A DNA stretch of 48,381 nt from Bacillus sp. REN3 (GCF_017912555.1 NZ_JAERSD010000029.1:1-48381), one strand, 5' to 3'; counted from the first letter of the stretch, positions 22,071 through 30,909 are shown. Program-made: numbers and translations. Notes: a model not told the origin generated them from the sequence alone.

Positions 22071-22702
22071 TATTCGGCAACGGTTGGCCGCTCAGTATCG
22101 AGATCCCAGCTCAATTTTGGCCATTCATGCTGCTTCGGGAATTTCAGGCTGCTCTCGGATATCCCATTCGCAATCGTCCTGGCCATTTTCAGGACGAGAT
22201 TAAGCCTGGTGTTCTGCAATACAAAAAACTCCATGAAGCCGCTCACATTGACGATCCCGGTGATATGCATATGGCCGATTTCCGGGAGCTGTTTATTCAC
22301 TCCTGCGCCTGGCTTCACGGGGCCATTGCCTACCTGGATGGATCCGACGCTTTTCAGCCGCCCAAGGCAGGCATCGATGCCGATGATGAATGGATTGATA
22401 TGCTTCTGTTTTATTTCGGAGAGTCTTTCTTCCATATTGACAGCGTGGATCGGATCATCAAGCGTTCCATACACATAAAAAGGGGCGATGTCCTTTTCCT
22501 CAAGCAAGGTGCCAATCAGAGGACCCAATGAATCACCTGTGGAGCGGTCGGTTCCAATGCAAACAAAAACAATCGGGCGCGTGGTGAATCCAGGCAGAAG
22601 CTCGATGATTTCGTTTGCCAGCTTCTCGGATGCCTGTGCATCCTCATGATTGATTCTTGCCACATTGCCCCTTCGGTCAAAAAAATGGTTTTTGAGATTC
22701 AT
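22070..22702 (-). CDS. yyaC: Spore protein YyaC
   Basis: A 210-residue DUF1256 protein. In B. subtilis YyaC is expressed in the forespore and has a fold like the germination protease GPR, but its role is unclear. Family segments include FVCIGTDRSTGDSLGP and IIGIDACLGRL. ATG at 22702 follows AAGGAGTGG by five bases; GTG at 22711 lies within that site. Upstream on the minus strand, GTATA and a downstream CCGTATACT could be a sporulation sigma promoter, but this is weak. It is the only intact non-mobile gene here that runs against the replication fork. Confidence 0.9.
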   Translation of the reverse strand: MNLKNHFFDRRGNVARINHEDAQASEKLANEIIELLPGFTTRPIVFVCIGTDRSTGDSLGPLIGTLLEEKDIAPFYVYGTLDDPIHAVNMEERLSEIKQKHINPFIIGIDACLGRLKSVGSIQVGNGPVKPGAGVNKQLPEIGHMHITGIVNVSGFMEFFVLQNTRLNLVLKMARTIANGISESSLKFPKQHEWPKLSWDLDTERPTVAE

Positions 22703-22858
22703 TGGATCCACTCCTTAAAATTCGTACTATCAGTATACGGAGAATCATTGTAATCTATACATACCTGTTAACAGAAAGATTTAAACAAGCGCATGAAGGC
22801 GGAACGGGATTAATTGGCGCGAGTCTAACAGGGAAATATAAAAGCGAAACCAGAATGG

Positions 22859-22887
22859 TTGACAGTTGTGGGCACTATTTCTTTAAT
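22859..22887 (+). promoter_or_regulatory. Promoter for mscS-like gene
   Basis: -35 TTGACA (22859-22864), 17-base spacer, -10 TTTAAT (22882-22887). It lies about 60 bp before the channel gene. Confidence 0.6.
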
Positions 22888-22945
22888 ATCATTATAAAAC
22901 TTGTTAAAATGATTGTGTTTTAATTTATCTCGGGCAGGTGTAATT

Positions 22946-23860
22946 ATGAGCGTACTGGAGAAAAGTGAAAGCATCAAGGAAACAACAACCTTTCTGAATA
23001 CATTGACCGAAAAATTGATGAGTGAACAATTATGGTTTAACGTCGCGGAAAGCATCCTCAAGATCGTGCTCATCCTGATTGTCTCAGGGATCCTGATCCG
23101 GATCGGGAAGCTGGCAATCAGCAACTTTTTCAAAATGAGGACAAAATATCCGCTGAGGATCTCAGACCGGAGGGAAGCTACGCTTATTAAGCTGCTTCAA
23201 AATGTCCTTTCCTACGTTATTTATTTCATTGCTATTGTGATGATCCTTTCGGTGCTAACGATCAATGTCCAGGCGATGCTGGCTGGCGCGGGAATTGTCG
23301 GTCTGGCTGTCGGATTCGGGGCCCAAAGCCTTGTCAAGGATGTGATCACCGGTTTCTTCATCATCTTTGAAGATCAATTCTCGGTTGGCGACTATGTCAG
23401 GATCGGCCAATTCGAAGGGACGGTCGAGGAAATCGGGCTGCGTACGACAAAGATCAAGAGTTTCACGGGGGAAATCAACATCCTGCCGAACGGAAGCATC
23501 GTTGAAGTCACGAACTACTCATTGTATAACAGTGTGGCAGTGCTTGATATCGGAATCGCCTATGAAGGGGATATCCAATACGCGGAAAAGGTGCTTCAGG
23601 AGTATTTGGAAACGACGCCTGCCAAGTATGAAGAGCTTGTGAAGGCACCTGAGCTGCTGGGTGTCCAGCAATTCGCCGCCTCGGAGGTCATCCTCAGGAT
23701 CGTCGCCGAAACGTTGCCGATGAAGCATTGGTATATCGGACGGCAGCTGCGCAAGGACATCAAGCTTATCCTTGATGAACATGGCATTGAAATCCCATTC
23801 CCAAGGATGGTCATGTACTCCAGGCAAGAAGGCGGGCAGCAAAAAGAATTAGGAAAATAA
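22946..23860 (+). CDS. MscS-family mechanosensitive channel
   Basis: A small-conductance mechanosensitive channel protein, 304 residues. An N-terminal extension is followed by three membrane helices (about 30-55, 90-110, 115-145). The pore helix is GIVGLAVGFGAQSLVKDVITGF, and the soluble beta domain has DYVRIGQFEGTVEEIG and ILPNGSIVEVTNYS. These channels release solutes under hypo-osmotic shock. The ATG at 22946 has AGGTG upstream. It is followed at 13 bp by the small DUF951 gene. B. subtilis has several paralogs, and I cannot assign which one this corresponds to. Confidence 0.9.
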   Translation: MSVLEKSESIKETTTFLNTLTEKLMSEQLWFNVAESILKIVLILIVSGILIRIGKLAISNFFKMRTKYPLRISDRREATLIKLLQNVLSYVIYFIAIVMILSVLTINVQAMLAGAGIVGLAVGFGAQSLVKDVITGFFIIFEDQFSVGDYVRIGQFEGTVEEIGLRTTKIKSFTGEINILPNGSIVEVTNYSLYNSVAVLDIGIAYEGDIQYAEKVLQEYLETTPAKYEELVKAPELLGVQQFAASEVILRIVAETLPMKHWYIGRQLRKDIKLILDEHGIEIPFPRMVMYSRQEGGQQKELGK

Positions 23861-23873
23861 AGGGGGGTTGCAA

Positions 23874-24068
23874 TTGGAACACGAATTCCAACTGAATGAT
23901 GTTGTCGAAATGAAAAAACCACATCCTTGCGGCACGAATAAGTGGAGAATCATCCGCCTAGGCATGGATATCCGAATCAAATGTGAGGGCTGCCAGCATA
24001 GTGTTTTGATCCCGCGGAAAGAATTCACGAGGAAAGTGAAGAAGGTTTTATCAAGGCAGGAAGAATAA
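23874..24068 (+). CDS. DUF951 family protein (YyzM-like)
   Basis: A 64-residue protein with two short Cys motifs, HPCGTNKW and CEGC, and a run ending in a basic, Lys-rich tail. It matches the DUF951 family, which is widespread next to parB/yyaD-type genes in Firmicutes. No function is established. The start is TTG at 23874, six bases after GGGGGG; the TTG at 23868 touches that ribosome site. The 13-bp gap after the MscS gene suggests one transcript. Confidence 0.85.
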   Translation: MEHEFQLNDVVEMKKPHPCGTNKWRIIRLGMDIRIKCEGCQHSVLIPRKEFTRKVKKVLSRQEE

Positions 24069-24088
24069 ATCCTGCTTCTTTTTTTTGC
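24055..24088 (+). terminator. Terminator after DUF951 gene
   Basis: Arms GCAGGA and TCCTGC flank the stop codon region, followed by TTCTTTTTTTTG. It ends the MscS-DUF951 transcript. Confidence 0.8.
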
Positions 24089-24140
24089 CTGATTGTATTA
24101 TCCTAGTTTCAAGATAGAGATTTTTAGGGGGGATGTGGAA

Positions 24141-26141
24141 GTGGCACCAGTGCACCATTCAGCATGTCCATTAAATTGCTGGGATAGCTGCGGTTTCGTT
24201 GTCACCGTTGAGGCTGGAAAGGTAGCGAAAGTCGAGGGGAATCCCGACCACCCGGTTACACAGGGGAAGATTTGCGGCCGCGGGCGGATGCTTGAAAAGC
24301 GTGCGAATTCCCCGGAACGGCTCCTGCATCCCTTGAAAAAAGAGGCGGATGGGTTCCATCCGATCCCGTGGGGCCAGGCACTCGATGAAATAGCTGAAAG
24401 GCTATCCTATTATAAAAAAACTTACGGAACGACTTCTATACTGCATAGCCATGACTATGCCAACAGCGGCCTGCTGTCGAATTTGGACAGCCGTTTCTTC
24501 AATCTGTATGGCGGCGTGACCGAATTGACGGGTTCGATTTGCTGGGGTTCGGGAATCGAGGCGCAAAGCTGGGATTTCGGGGATGCATATAGCCATGCCC
24601 CTGAGGACCTTGCCAACAGCAGGCATGTCGTAATCTGGGGCAGGAATGCCGCCCGGACGAACATGCATCTCTACCAAAAGCTGCAATCTGTTAAGAAGAA
24701 CGGCACAAAAATCTATGTCATCGATCCAATTTTCAACGCGACCGCGAAGCTGGCGGATGAGTATATCTCTATCAAGCCGGGATTCGATGGCCTCCTGGCT
24801 GCTGGCGTCATGAAAGAAATGCTGCGCCTTGGGCTGCAGGATCAGGGATTTTTAACGGACCATACAGTCGGCTTCGATGATTTGAAAGCACTGCTAGATG
24901 GCGTTTCACTGCAATATATCAGTGAAGTAACTGAGGTTCCGGCCGAAACAATCACTCATCTGGCCCATGTGTACGCTGACCGACCTGTATCAAGCATCAT
25001 CGGGCTTGGGATGCAGCGCTACCGGAACGGCGGCAATACAATCAGGCTGATCGATGCCCTGGTGGCGGTCAGCGGCAATATCGGCATTCCCGGCGGCGGC
25101 GCCAACTATGCGAACAGGCAGGTTGGGCAAAGCTTCAATTATGGCGTTCTTGGCATGCCTTCACAAAAGAAGTCCTATCGTTCCTTCACGATGATGCAGC
25201 AGGCGGAAGGAATTTTATCTGCAATCGATCCGGAAATCAAAATGGCAATTGTCACCTGTGGCAACCCGCTGACCCAGATACCGGATACGAACAAGGCCAA
25301 GGCCGCTTTTTCGGCGCTTGAGACGGTTGTCGTCATCGATCAATATATAACGGACACGGCATTGCTCGCGGATTATGTGCTACCGTCTGCAGCTGTTTTT
25401 GAAGTCGAAGATGTATATTATTCATCGATGTACCATCATTATGTGAATCACGGGCCTAAGCTTGTTGAACCGCCGGGAGAAGCGAAGCCGGATTCCTGGA
25501 TCTGGGCCCAGCTGGCTAAACGGCTGGGTTTTGGCGAAGAATTTTCACACAGCCGCGAGGAATTCCTGGAAATGGGGTTGTCATCCCTGGAAGAAAAGGG
25601 CATTACGCTTGAAAAACTGCGGACGGAAAAATTCATGGAGCTGCCTGTCGACAAAATCCCGTGGAGCGACAGAAGCTTCAAAACGCCAAGCAGCAAATTC
25701 GAATTCACTTCTTCGAAGACAGCGGATGGAGCGATCAAGCTGTCGTTGCCCGATGAAACGAAATGGACCAATCCGGAGCTGGCAAGGAAATATCCTTATT
25801 CATTGCTCTCGATCCATCCGTTGCGTTCCAATCACTCGCAGCATTATCAGCTGTTCAGCCAGACTCCTTATGTGAAAGTCGAAATCGCTGAAAGCGTGGC
25901 TCGGGAAAAAGACTTGAGAAACGGAGAGCAGGTACGGGTGTGGAATGACAGGGGTGAAATCAAAGGGTATATCTCTGTCCTGAAAAATGCCCATCCAGGG
26001 ACCATCAATATCGATGAGGGCCTGAGCGCAAGGTTCGGCGGGTCCGTCAACCAGCTGACCTCAAGCAGGGTATCGGATAACGGACTCGGCAGCACTCTCT
26101 ATGACTGCCTTGTGGATATTGAAAAAGTGGAAACGGAATAG
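24141..26141 (+). CDS. yyaE: Molybdopterin oxidoreductase (YyaE-like)
   Basis: A DMSO-reductase-superfamily enzyme, 666 residues, probably cytoplasmic since there is no twin-arginine signal. The N-terminus holds a 4Fe-4S motif CxxxCxxxC plus a later Cys (CPLNCWDSC, then CGRG). Molybdopterin-binding segments follow (CGNPLTQIPDTN), and the C-terminal dinucleotide-binding domain has SIHPLRSNHSQHYQ and a late VWNDRGE strand. The substrate is unknown. I chose GTG at 24141, about eight bases after GGGGGG; GTG at 24135 is closer to that site. B. subtilis YyaE has a similar length and the same position. Confidence 0.85.
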   Translation: MAPVHHSACPLNCWDSCGFVVTVEAGKVAKVEGNPDHPVTQGKICGRGRMLEKRANSPERLLHPLKKEADGFHPIPWGQALDEIAERLSYYKKTYGTTSILHSHDYANSGLLSNLDSRFFNLYGGVTELTGSICWGSGIEAQSWDFGDAYSHAPEDLANSRHVVIWGRNAARTNMHLYQKLQSVKKNGTKIYVIDPIFNATAKLADEYISIKPGFDGLLAAGVMKEMLRLGLQDQGFLTDHTVGFDDLKALLDGVSLQYISEVTEVPAETITHLAHVYADRPVSSIIGLGMQRYRNGGNTIRLIDALVAVSGNIGIPGGGANYANRQVGQSFNYGVLGMPSQKKSYRSFTMMQQAEGILSAIDPEIKMAIVTCGNPLTQIPDTNKAKAAFSALETVVVIDQYITDTALLADYVLPSAAVFEVEDVYYSSMYHHYVNHGPKLVEPPGEAKPDSWIWAQLAKRLGFGEEFSHSREEFLEMGLSSLEEKGITLEKLRTEKFMELPVDKIPWSDRSFKTPSSKFEFTSSKTADGAIKLSLPDETKWTNPELARKYPYSLLSIHPLRSNHSQHYQLFSQTPYVKVEIAESVAREKDLRNGEQVRVWNDRGEIKGYISVLKNAHPGTINIDEGLSARFGGSVNQLTSSRVSDNGLGSTLYDCLVDIEKVETE

Positions 26142-26146
26142 CAGGC

Positions 26147-26180
26147 AGCCGCGCTTCTCTAAAGGGCGCGGCTTTGCTTG
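26147..26180 (+). terminator. Terminator after yyaE
   Basis: Arms AGCCGCGC and GGCGCGGCT with a ten-base loop; the T-run is short (TTTGCTTGTTTG). Confidence 0.6.
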
Positions 26181-26200
26181 TTTGAGGTCAAGAACCGGGC

Positions 26201-26229
26201 TTGTCTTTTCAGCGGCGAATCTCTATAAT
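26201..26229 (+). promoter_or_regulatory. ychF promoter
   Basis: -35 TTGTCT (26201-26206), 17-base spacer, -10 TATAAT (26224-26229), about 80 bp before ychF. Confidence 0.75.
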
Positions 26230-26311
26230 TGTGGGAGGCAAAATCGTTTTAAAATATAGAATGATTCCAGCTTGCATAGATACATTTTTAATAAATTGAG
26301 GAGTGACATGG

Positions 26312-27412
26312 ATGGCTTTAACAGCAGGTATTGTCGGTCTTCCGAACGTTGGGAAATCGACTTTGTTCAATGCGATCACACAGGCAGGGGCGGAGTCTGC
26401 GAACTATCCGTTCTGCACAATCGACCCAAACGTCGGAATCGTTGAGGTTCCCGACCACCGTTTAACAAAATTGACTGAGCTTGTCCAGCCGAAGAAAACG
26501 GTGCCGACAGCTTTCGAATTTACTGATATCGCCGGGATTGTAAAAGGAGCAAGCAAAGGGGAGGGGCTCGGGAACAAGTTCCTTTCCCATATCCGCCAGG
26601 TAGACGCGATCTGCCAGGTGGTGCGCTGCTTCGCTGATGAGAACATCACTCACGTTGCAGGAAAAGTAGACCCTGTAGCCGATATTGAAGTCATCAACCT
26701 GGAATTGATCCTTGCCGACCTTGAATCGGTCGAAAAAAGAATCGGCCGTGTCGAAAAGCTTGCCAAGCAAAAGGACAAGGAGGCTTCCTTCGAATTGCCG
26801 ATCCTGATCCGGCTCCGCGAGGCGTTTGAAGCGGAAAAGCCAGCTCGGGCGGTTGAATTCACGGATGAAGAGATGAAGGTCGTCAAGCAAATGCATTTGC
26901 TGACAATCAAGCCGATGCTTTACGTTGCGAATGTCGGCGAAGAGGATGTTGCCGATCCAAGCAGCAATGAATATGTCCAGAAGGTCCGCGAATTCGCGGA
27001 AACGGATAATGCGGAAGTCATCGTCGTTTGCGCGAAAATAGAGGAAGAAATCGCGGAGCTTGAAGGCGAAGAGAAAGAAATGTTCCTCGAAGAGCTAGGA
27101 ATCGAAGAATCCGGGTTGGATCAATTGATCCGCGCGGCATACAGTCTTCTTGGACTGGCGACTTATTTCACCGCTGGTGTCCAGGAAGTCCGGGCATGGA
27201 CTTTCCGCCAGGGCATGAAGGCCCCTCAATGTGCTGGGATCATCCATTCCGACTTCGAACGCGGCTTCATCCGCGCTGAAACTGTCCATTACGATGATCT
27301 GCTTGCTGCTGGCTCCATGACAGCCGCGAAGGAAGCAGGCAAAGTACGCCTTGAAGGAAAAGACTATGAAGTAAAAGACGGAGATATCATCCACTTCCGT
27401 TTTAATGTATGA
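26312..27412 (+). CDS. ychF: Redox-/ribosome-associated ATPase YchF
   Basis: An Obg-family P-loop protein (YyaF in B. subtilis), 366 residues. Family members prefer ATP and bind ribosomes. Walker A is GLPNVGKST (residues about 8-16). A coiled coil lies in the middle, and the C-terminal TGS domain begins around AWTFRQGMKAPQCAG and ends IIHFRFNV. ATG at 26312 follows GAGGAGTG by six bases. It has its own strong promoter and terminator. Confidence 0.96.
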   Translation: MALTAGIVGLPNVGKSTLFNAITQAGAESANYPFCTIDPNVGIVEVPDHRLTKLTELVQPKKTVPTAFEFTDIAGIVKGASKGEGLGNKFLSHIRQVDAICQVVRCFADENITHVAGKVDPVADIEVINLELILADLESVEKRIGRVEKLAKQKDKEASFELPILIRLREAFEAEKPARAVEFTDEEMKVVKQMHLLTIKPMLYVANVGEEDVADPSSNEYVQKVREFAETDNAEVIVVCAKIEEEIAELEGEEKEMFLEELGIEESGLDQLIRAAYSLLGLATYFTAGVQEVRAWTFRQGMKAPQCAGIIHSDFERGFIRAETVHYDDLLAAGSMTAAKEAGKVRLEGKDYEVKDGDIIHFRFNV

Positions 27413-27418
27413 TTCAAC

Positions 27419-27449
27419 AGCCCTGCAGTTTTCCCTGCAGGGTTTTTTT
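27419..27449 (+). terminator. ychF terminator
   Basis: Arms CCCTGCAG and CTGCAGGG with a short loop, then TTTTTTTC. Confidence 0.9.
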
Positions 27450-27547
27450 CAGTGGGAAAATTAACACTTCCTTAACGCATGCTTCATCTGCGGCAAATAA
27501 AGTTGATTTACGATAGGAAAGAAGAAGCTGATAAAAGGAGGATGTTC

Positions 27548-28066
27548 ATGGAACGGACGAAGCTCTGGATTACCAAATACGATGAATCCTGGTATTATTT
27601 TTGCAATCGCTGGCCAGCCAGCCTTGTCCACTTTTTCAAGTGGATCACCCATCTTGGCGGTTCAAGGGTGACCGTCGGCATTCAGGCAGCCTTCTTGTTC
27701 TTTGCCCCACTTTCGTGGCGGGAAGTGGCAGTCGCGGCTACACTTTCCCTCGTCATCAGCCATTTGATCATGGCCGCAATCAAAAAAATGGTCAGGCGTA
27801 TCCGTCCATATCTTGCCTTGCCCGAAGCAAAAGTCCACGGGTACCGGTTTAAGGACCACTCCTTCCCGTCTGGACATGCAACCGCAATTTTTTCGTTAGT
27901 GTCCACCTATATTTATTTCTTTCCCTTCCTCGCGCCAGCCTTGCTGCCTGTGGCCTTCCTCGTCGCTTTTTCACGAGTGGTCCTCGGTGTCCATTACCCG
28001 AGCGATGTAGCAGCAGGCGCCATTCTAGGTATGCTGGCGGCTGTTATGGTAAGTTCATTATTTTAA
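27548..28066 (+). CDS. PAP2-family phosphatase
   Basis: A 172-residue membrane phosphatase of the PAP2 (type 2 phosphatidic acid phosphatase) superfamily. The three signature motifs are present: KKMVRRIRP, PSGH and SRVVLGVHYPSD, which carry the catalytic histidines. About four hydrophobic segments follow a short cytoplasmic N-terminus. It could act on undecaprenyl pyrophosphate, phosphatidylglycerophosphate or another lipid phosphate; the sequence does not decide. ATG at 27548 follows AAAAGGAGG by six bases. Confidence 0.85.
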   Translation: MERTKLWITKYDESWYYFCNRWPASLVHFFKWITHLGGSRVTVGIQAAFLFFAPLSWREVAVAATLSLVISHLIMAAIKKMVRRIRPYLALPEAKVHGYRFKDHSFPSGHATAIFSLVSTYIYFFPFLAPALLPVAFLVAFSRVVLGVHYPSDVAAGAILGMLAAVMVSSLF

Positions 28067-28286
28067 GCAGCTATTCTATCCGCATTTACCCCATTTGGAT
28101 TCCCCGCTGCCGGCACGATTTCCAGTACCGGGATAGGGTAAATCACAAATTGTTTGTCTTACGATAGATCCGGATGGAGCGTCTGAAAATGGTTGAAAGA
28201 ACGGAAAGAAGACTCCCGTCCGGATAGCCGCCGGCTGCACGGAAACAGAGGCCTTGTATAAGTGATTGGAAGAAAAGAGACAAGCT

Positions 28287-28316
28287 TCATCGCGATCTTA
28301 AGGCGATGATTTTTTT
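28287..28316 (+). terminator. Terminator after PAP2 gene
   Basis: Arms TCATCGC and GCGATGA with a nine-base loop, then seven T. It lies 220 bp after the phosphatase stop, so a longer transcript or an untranslated RNA may end here. Confidence 0.75.
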
Positions 28317-28317
28317 G

Positions 28318-28346
28318 TTCCAAAAAAGGCGAACATATGTTAGTAT
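28318..28346 (+). promoter_or_regulatory. Candidate LexA-controlled promoter upstream of rpsF-ssb
   Basis: CGAACATATGTTAG at 28330-28343 matches the Gram-positive LexA (DinR) core GAAC-N4-GTTC with one mismatch. It sits across a possible promoter, TTCCAA (28318-28323), 17 bases, TAGTAT (28341-28346). LexA bound there would block RNA polymerase. The promoter is inferred from weak boxes. Confidence 0.45.
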
Positions 28347-28399
28347 TTAGATATCGGGTTTGTATATGGGACACTATATGTCAACCGTTTGAAAAGCCA

Positions 28400-28428
28400 T
28401 TGCTTTTGAAAAAAGTGTATGATATAAT
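28400..28428 (+). promoter_or_regulatory. rpsF promoter
   Basis: -35 TTGCTT (28400-28405), 17-base spacer, -10 TATAAT (28423-28428) with an extended TG at -15. Confidence 0.8.
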
Positions 28429-28434
28429 TTTACC

Positions 28435-28499
28435 TTGTGAGTAATGAATAATTATTCCTTGCCCTTTCATTAGGGCCGTTTAGACCAGAAGGAGGTGAC
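28435..28499 (+). promoter_or_regulatory. Candidate S6:S18 autoregulatory leader
   Basis: A short leader before rpsF folds as CCCT...AGGG with a nearby CCG (GGGCCGTTTAGACC). This resembles the mRNA motif that the S6:S18 complex binds in many bacteria to repress its own operon. The assignment is by position and the small conserved elements only. Confidence 0.45.
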
Positions 28500-28503
28500 A
28501 GTG

Positions 28504-28791
28504 ATGAGAAAGTACGAAGTTATGTACATCATCCGCCCAAATATTGAAGATGAAGCTAAAAAGGCTCTTATTGAGCGTTTCAGTGGAATTTTGACAGAAA
28601 ACGGTGCGGAAATTGCAGAGACTAAAGACTGGGGCAAGCGCCGTCTTGCTTACGAAATCAATGATTTCCGCGATGGCTACTACCAGCTTCTTAAGGTGAA
28701 TGCTGAACCAGCGGCAGTTGAGGAGTTTTCCCGCCTTGCCAAGATCAGCGAAGATATCATTCGCCACATCGTTATTAAAGAAGAAGAATAA
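28504..28791 (+). CDS. rpsF: 30S ribosomal protein S6
   Basis: A 95-residue primary-binding partner of S18 in the small subunit platform ([17 protein letters not shown] at the start). The family core includes [22 protein letters not shown] at 28504 follows AAGGAGGTG by six bases. The operon is rpsF-ssb-rpsR, the order known in Bacillus, with 67 bp to ssb. Confidence 0.97.
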   Translation: MRKYEVMYIIRPNIEDEAKKALIERFSGILTENGAEIAETKDWGKRRLAYEINDFRDGYYQLLKVNAEPAAVEEFSRLAKISEDIIRHIVIKEEE

Positions 28792-28816
28792 AAATTAGAC
28801 ATAAACTTTCAGCTTA

Positions 28817-28832
28817 CGTTCCACGTGGAACA
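28817..28832. promoter_or_regulatory. parS-like palindrome between rpsF and ssb
   Basis: CGTTCCACGTGGAACA is a perfect palindrome over its central 14 bases and differs from the Bacillus parS consensus at two positions (1 and 12). The symmetrical variant TGTTCCACGTGGAAC- is a known type of parS in other bacteria. It could be a weaker Spo0J site. Confidence 0.6.
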
Positions 28833-28858
28833 GGGCTGGAGGGAAGGAGTTGATTCTG

Positions 28859-29347
28859 ATGATGAATCGTGTCATTCTAGTCGGCCGTTTGACTAAGGAT
28901 CCTGAATTGCGCTTCACACCGAATGGAGTCGCTGTTGCGACTTTCACTCTTGCCGTAAACCGTACGTTTACCAACCAGCAAGGTGAGAGGGAAGCTGATT
29001 TCATTAACTGTGTGGTATGGCGACGCCAAGCTGAAAATGTTGCCAACTTCCTGAAGAAAGGCAGCCTAGCAGGTGTTGACGGACGCATCCAGACCCGAAA
29101 TTATGAGGGACAAGATGGTAAGCGTGTATACGTTACAGAAGTTCTGGCTGAGAATGTTCAGTTCCTTGAACCAAAGGGTCAAACTTCAGACAGGGATAGC
29201 AGCTATTCCCGCCAGACTGATCAAAGCTCCCCGTTTGGGAATCAGAATCAGAATCAACGCCAAAATACAGGCTATACAAAAGTAGATGAAGATCCATTTG
29301 CAGGTGGCGGCCAGATCGACATTTCAGATGATGATCTTCCATTCTAA
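28859..29347 (+). CDS. ssb: Single-stranded DNA-binding protein
   Basis: SSB covers exposed single strands at forks and recruits partners. The 162 residues consist of an OB fold (to about 110), a flexible Gln/Asn-rich linker and the acidic tip DISDDDLPF that binds partner proteins. The start is ATG 28859 or 28862, after GGAAGGAG. It lies between the two genes for S6 and S18, and a LexA-like box is upstream of the operon. Confidence 0.97.
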   Translation: MMNRVILVGRLTKDPELRFTPNGVAVATFTLAVNRTFTNQQGEREADFINCVVWRRQAENVANFLKKGSLAGVDGRIQTRNYEGQDGKRVYVTEVLAENVQFLEPKGQTSDRDSSYSRQTDQSSPFGNQNQNQRQNTGYTKVDEDPFAGGGQIDISDDDLPF

Positions 29348-29370
29348 TATCGACTCGGACGATTAGATAA

Positions 29371-29637
<267 letters not shown>

Positions 29638-29650
29638 TGTTCGGACATAG

Positions 29651-29686
29651 AAGGCAGCGGGTGTTACCCGCTGCCTTTTAATTTTC
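29651..29686 (+). terminator. rpsR terminator
   Basis: Arms GGCAGCGGG and CCCGCTGCC with a five-base loop, then TTTTAATTTTC. Confidence 0.92.
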
Positions 29687-29811
29687 ATTAGGAAGCCCTG
29701 CAGCGATTGATTTTCCCAATAGCTGAACCCCTCCTTATGCTGACTGCCCCATGGCCTGACTCCGGTAAAGCCAATCGGCGGGTTTCCTTTATGCAGAAGA
29801 TTGCACTTCGG

Positions 29812-29840
29812 TTGATTGTCGAGTCCATTGTGGCTAAAAT
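29812..29840 (+). promoter_or_regulatory. yybS promoter
   Basis: -35 TTGATT (29812-29817), 17-base spacer, -10 TAAAAT (29835-29840), 100 bp before yybS. Confidence 0.6.
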
Positions 29841-29940
29841 AATGGTTATCGGTTATTTTTACTTTCAGGAACCGGATTACCGTCTAGCTCCGGCGCCATG
29901 ACTTTGAAGGCGCTGTGCTTTACGCATGAAGAGGTGTAAT

Positions 29941-30879
29941 ATGAAAAATACATACAAACTAACACAAGGAGCCATCCTGCTGGCGATATTCGCTGTCCTG
30001 CTGCTCATCACGCTCTATGTCCCAATTCTCGGTTCCGTGCTGAATCTGTTCCTGGCGCTGCCATTTTTGTTGTTCGGCGCGAAATATGACTGGAAAAGCA
30101 CAGCAGTTTTTACCGTCGCAGCCATCCTCCTCTCAATGATTCTTGGGTCGATATTCGCTATCCCGCTTGCGCTCACATATGGCATTTCAGGTGCAGTGAT
30201 GGGAGTGATGATCCGGGAAGAAAAAAGCAGGATTAGCATAACTGCGGCAGGGGGCGCAGCTTTTCTCATTAATCTGGTAGTGGTCTATGCAGTGTCCGTT
30301 GCGCTTTTTAACATGAATTTCATCCAGGAAACATTTGAGATGATGCGTGCCTCGTTTGAAAAATCCCTCGAAATCTTGAAAGGGTTGGGACAGGCTCCGG
30401 ATGAAAACTATATCAAGCAGTTCCGTGAAGCGTTCGGAATGCTGGAGACCCTGGTGCCAAGCTTTTTTGTCATGATATCGTTCTTTGCGGTATTTTTGAT
30501 CCAATTAGTCTCTTTTCCGTTTTTGAAACGTTTCGGCATCGAGACTCCTAAATGGAAGCCATTCAGGGAACTGGTCCTGCCAAAAAGTGTTTTATGGTAT
30601 TATTTATTTACGATGCTGGCCTTGATGATCATGAGGCCTGAAGAGGGAACGTATTGGTTCTGGGCACTGGTGAATCTGTCCTTCATCCTTCAGGCGCTGA
30701 TGGTGGTCCAGGGGATATCGTTCATCTTTTATATTACCCATGCAAAAAAATACCCTAAAGCTCTGCCAATCATAGTAGTTGTCCTTCTGTTCCTGCTTCC
30801 ATATATGCTTTCCATCGTAAGGATATTAGGTATAATTGATTTAGGATTCGATTTGAGAAAACGTCTTGAAGAGAAGTAA
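29941..30879 (+). CDS. yybS: DUF2232 membrane protein YybS
   Basis: A 312-residue protein with about seven to eight hydrophobic segments and a positive first loop, of the DUF2232 (YybS) family. It is always found upstream of gdpP in Bacillus and resembles the membrane parts of ECF-type transporters, but its function is not known. ATG at 29941 follows GAGGTG. It ends 30 bp before gdpP. Confidence 0.88.
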   Translation: MKNTYKLTQGAILLAIFAVLLLITLYVPILGSVLNLFLALPFLLFGAKYDWKSTAVFTVAAILLSMILGSIFAIPLALTYGISGAVMGVMIREEKSRISITAAGGAAFLINLVVVYAVSVALFNMNFIQETFEMMRASFEKSLEILKGLGQAPDENYIKQFREAFGMLETLVPSFFVMISFFAVFLIQLVSFPFLKRFGIETPKWKPFRELVLPKSVLWYYLFTMLALMIMRPEEGTYWFWALVNLSFILQALMVVQGISFIFYITHAKKYPKALPIIVVVLLFLLPYMLSIVRILGIIDLGFDLRKRLEEK

Positions 30880-30909
30880 CCAGAAATAACTGCTTTAGGA
30901 GCTGAGCAC

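Larger units (their letters stand above)
28067..28503. other. Intergenic region upstream of rpsF
   Basis: About 440 bp. It contains a terminator at 28287-28316, a candidate LexA box at 28330-28343, an rpsF promoter at 28400-28428 and a structured leader from about 28435 to 28499. The stretch 28070-28285 has no gene I can support. Confidence 0.6.

Noticed and set aside
28165-28220. Short open frame of 17 codons in the rpsF upstream region
   Set aside because: It has no clear ribosome site or conservation that I can judge. Too short to support.
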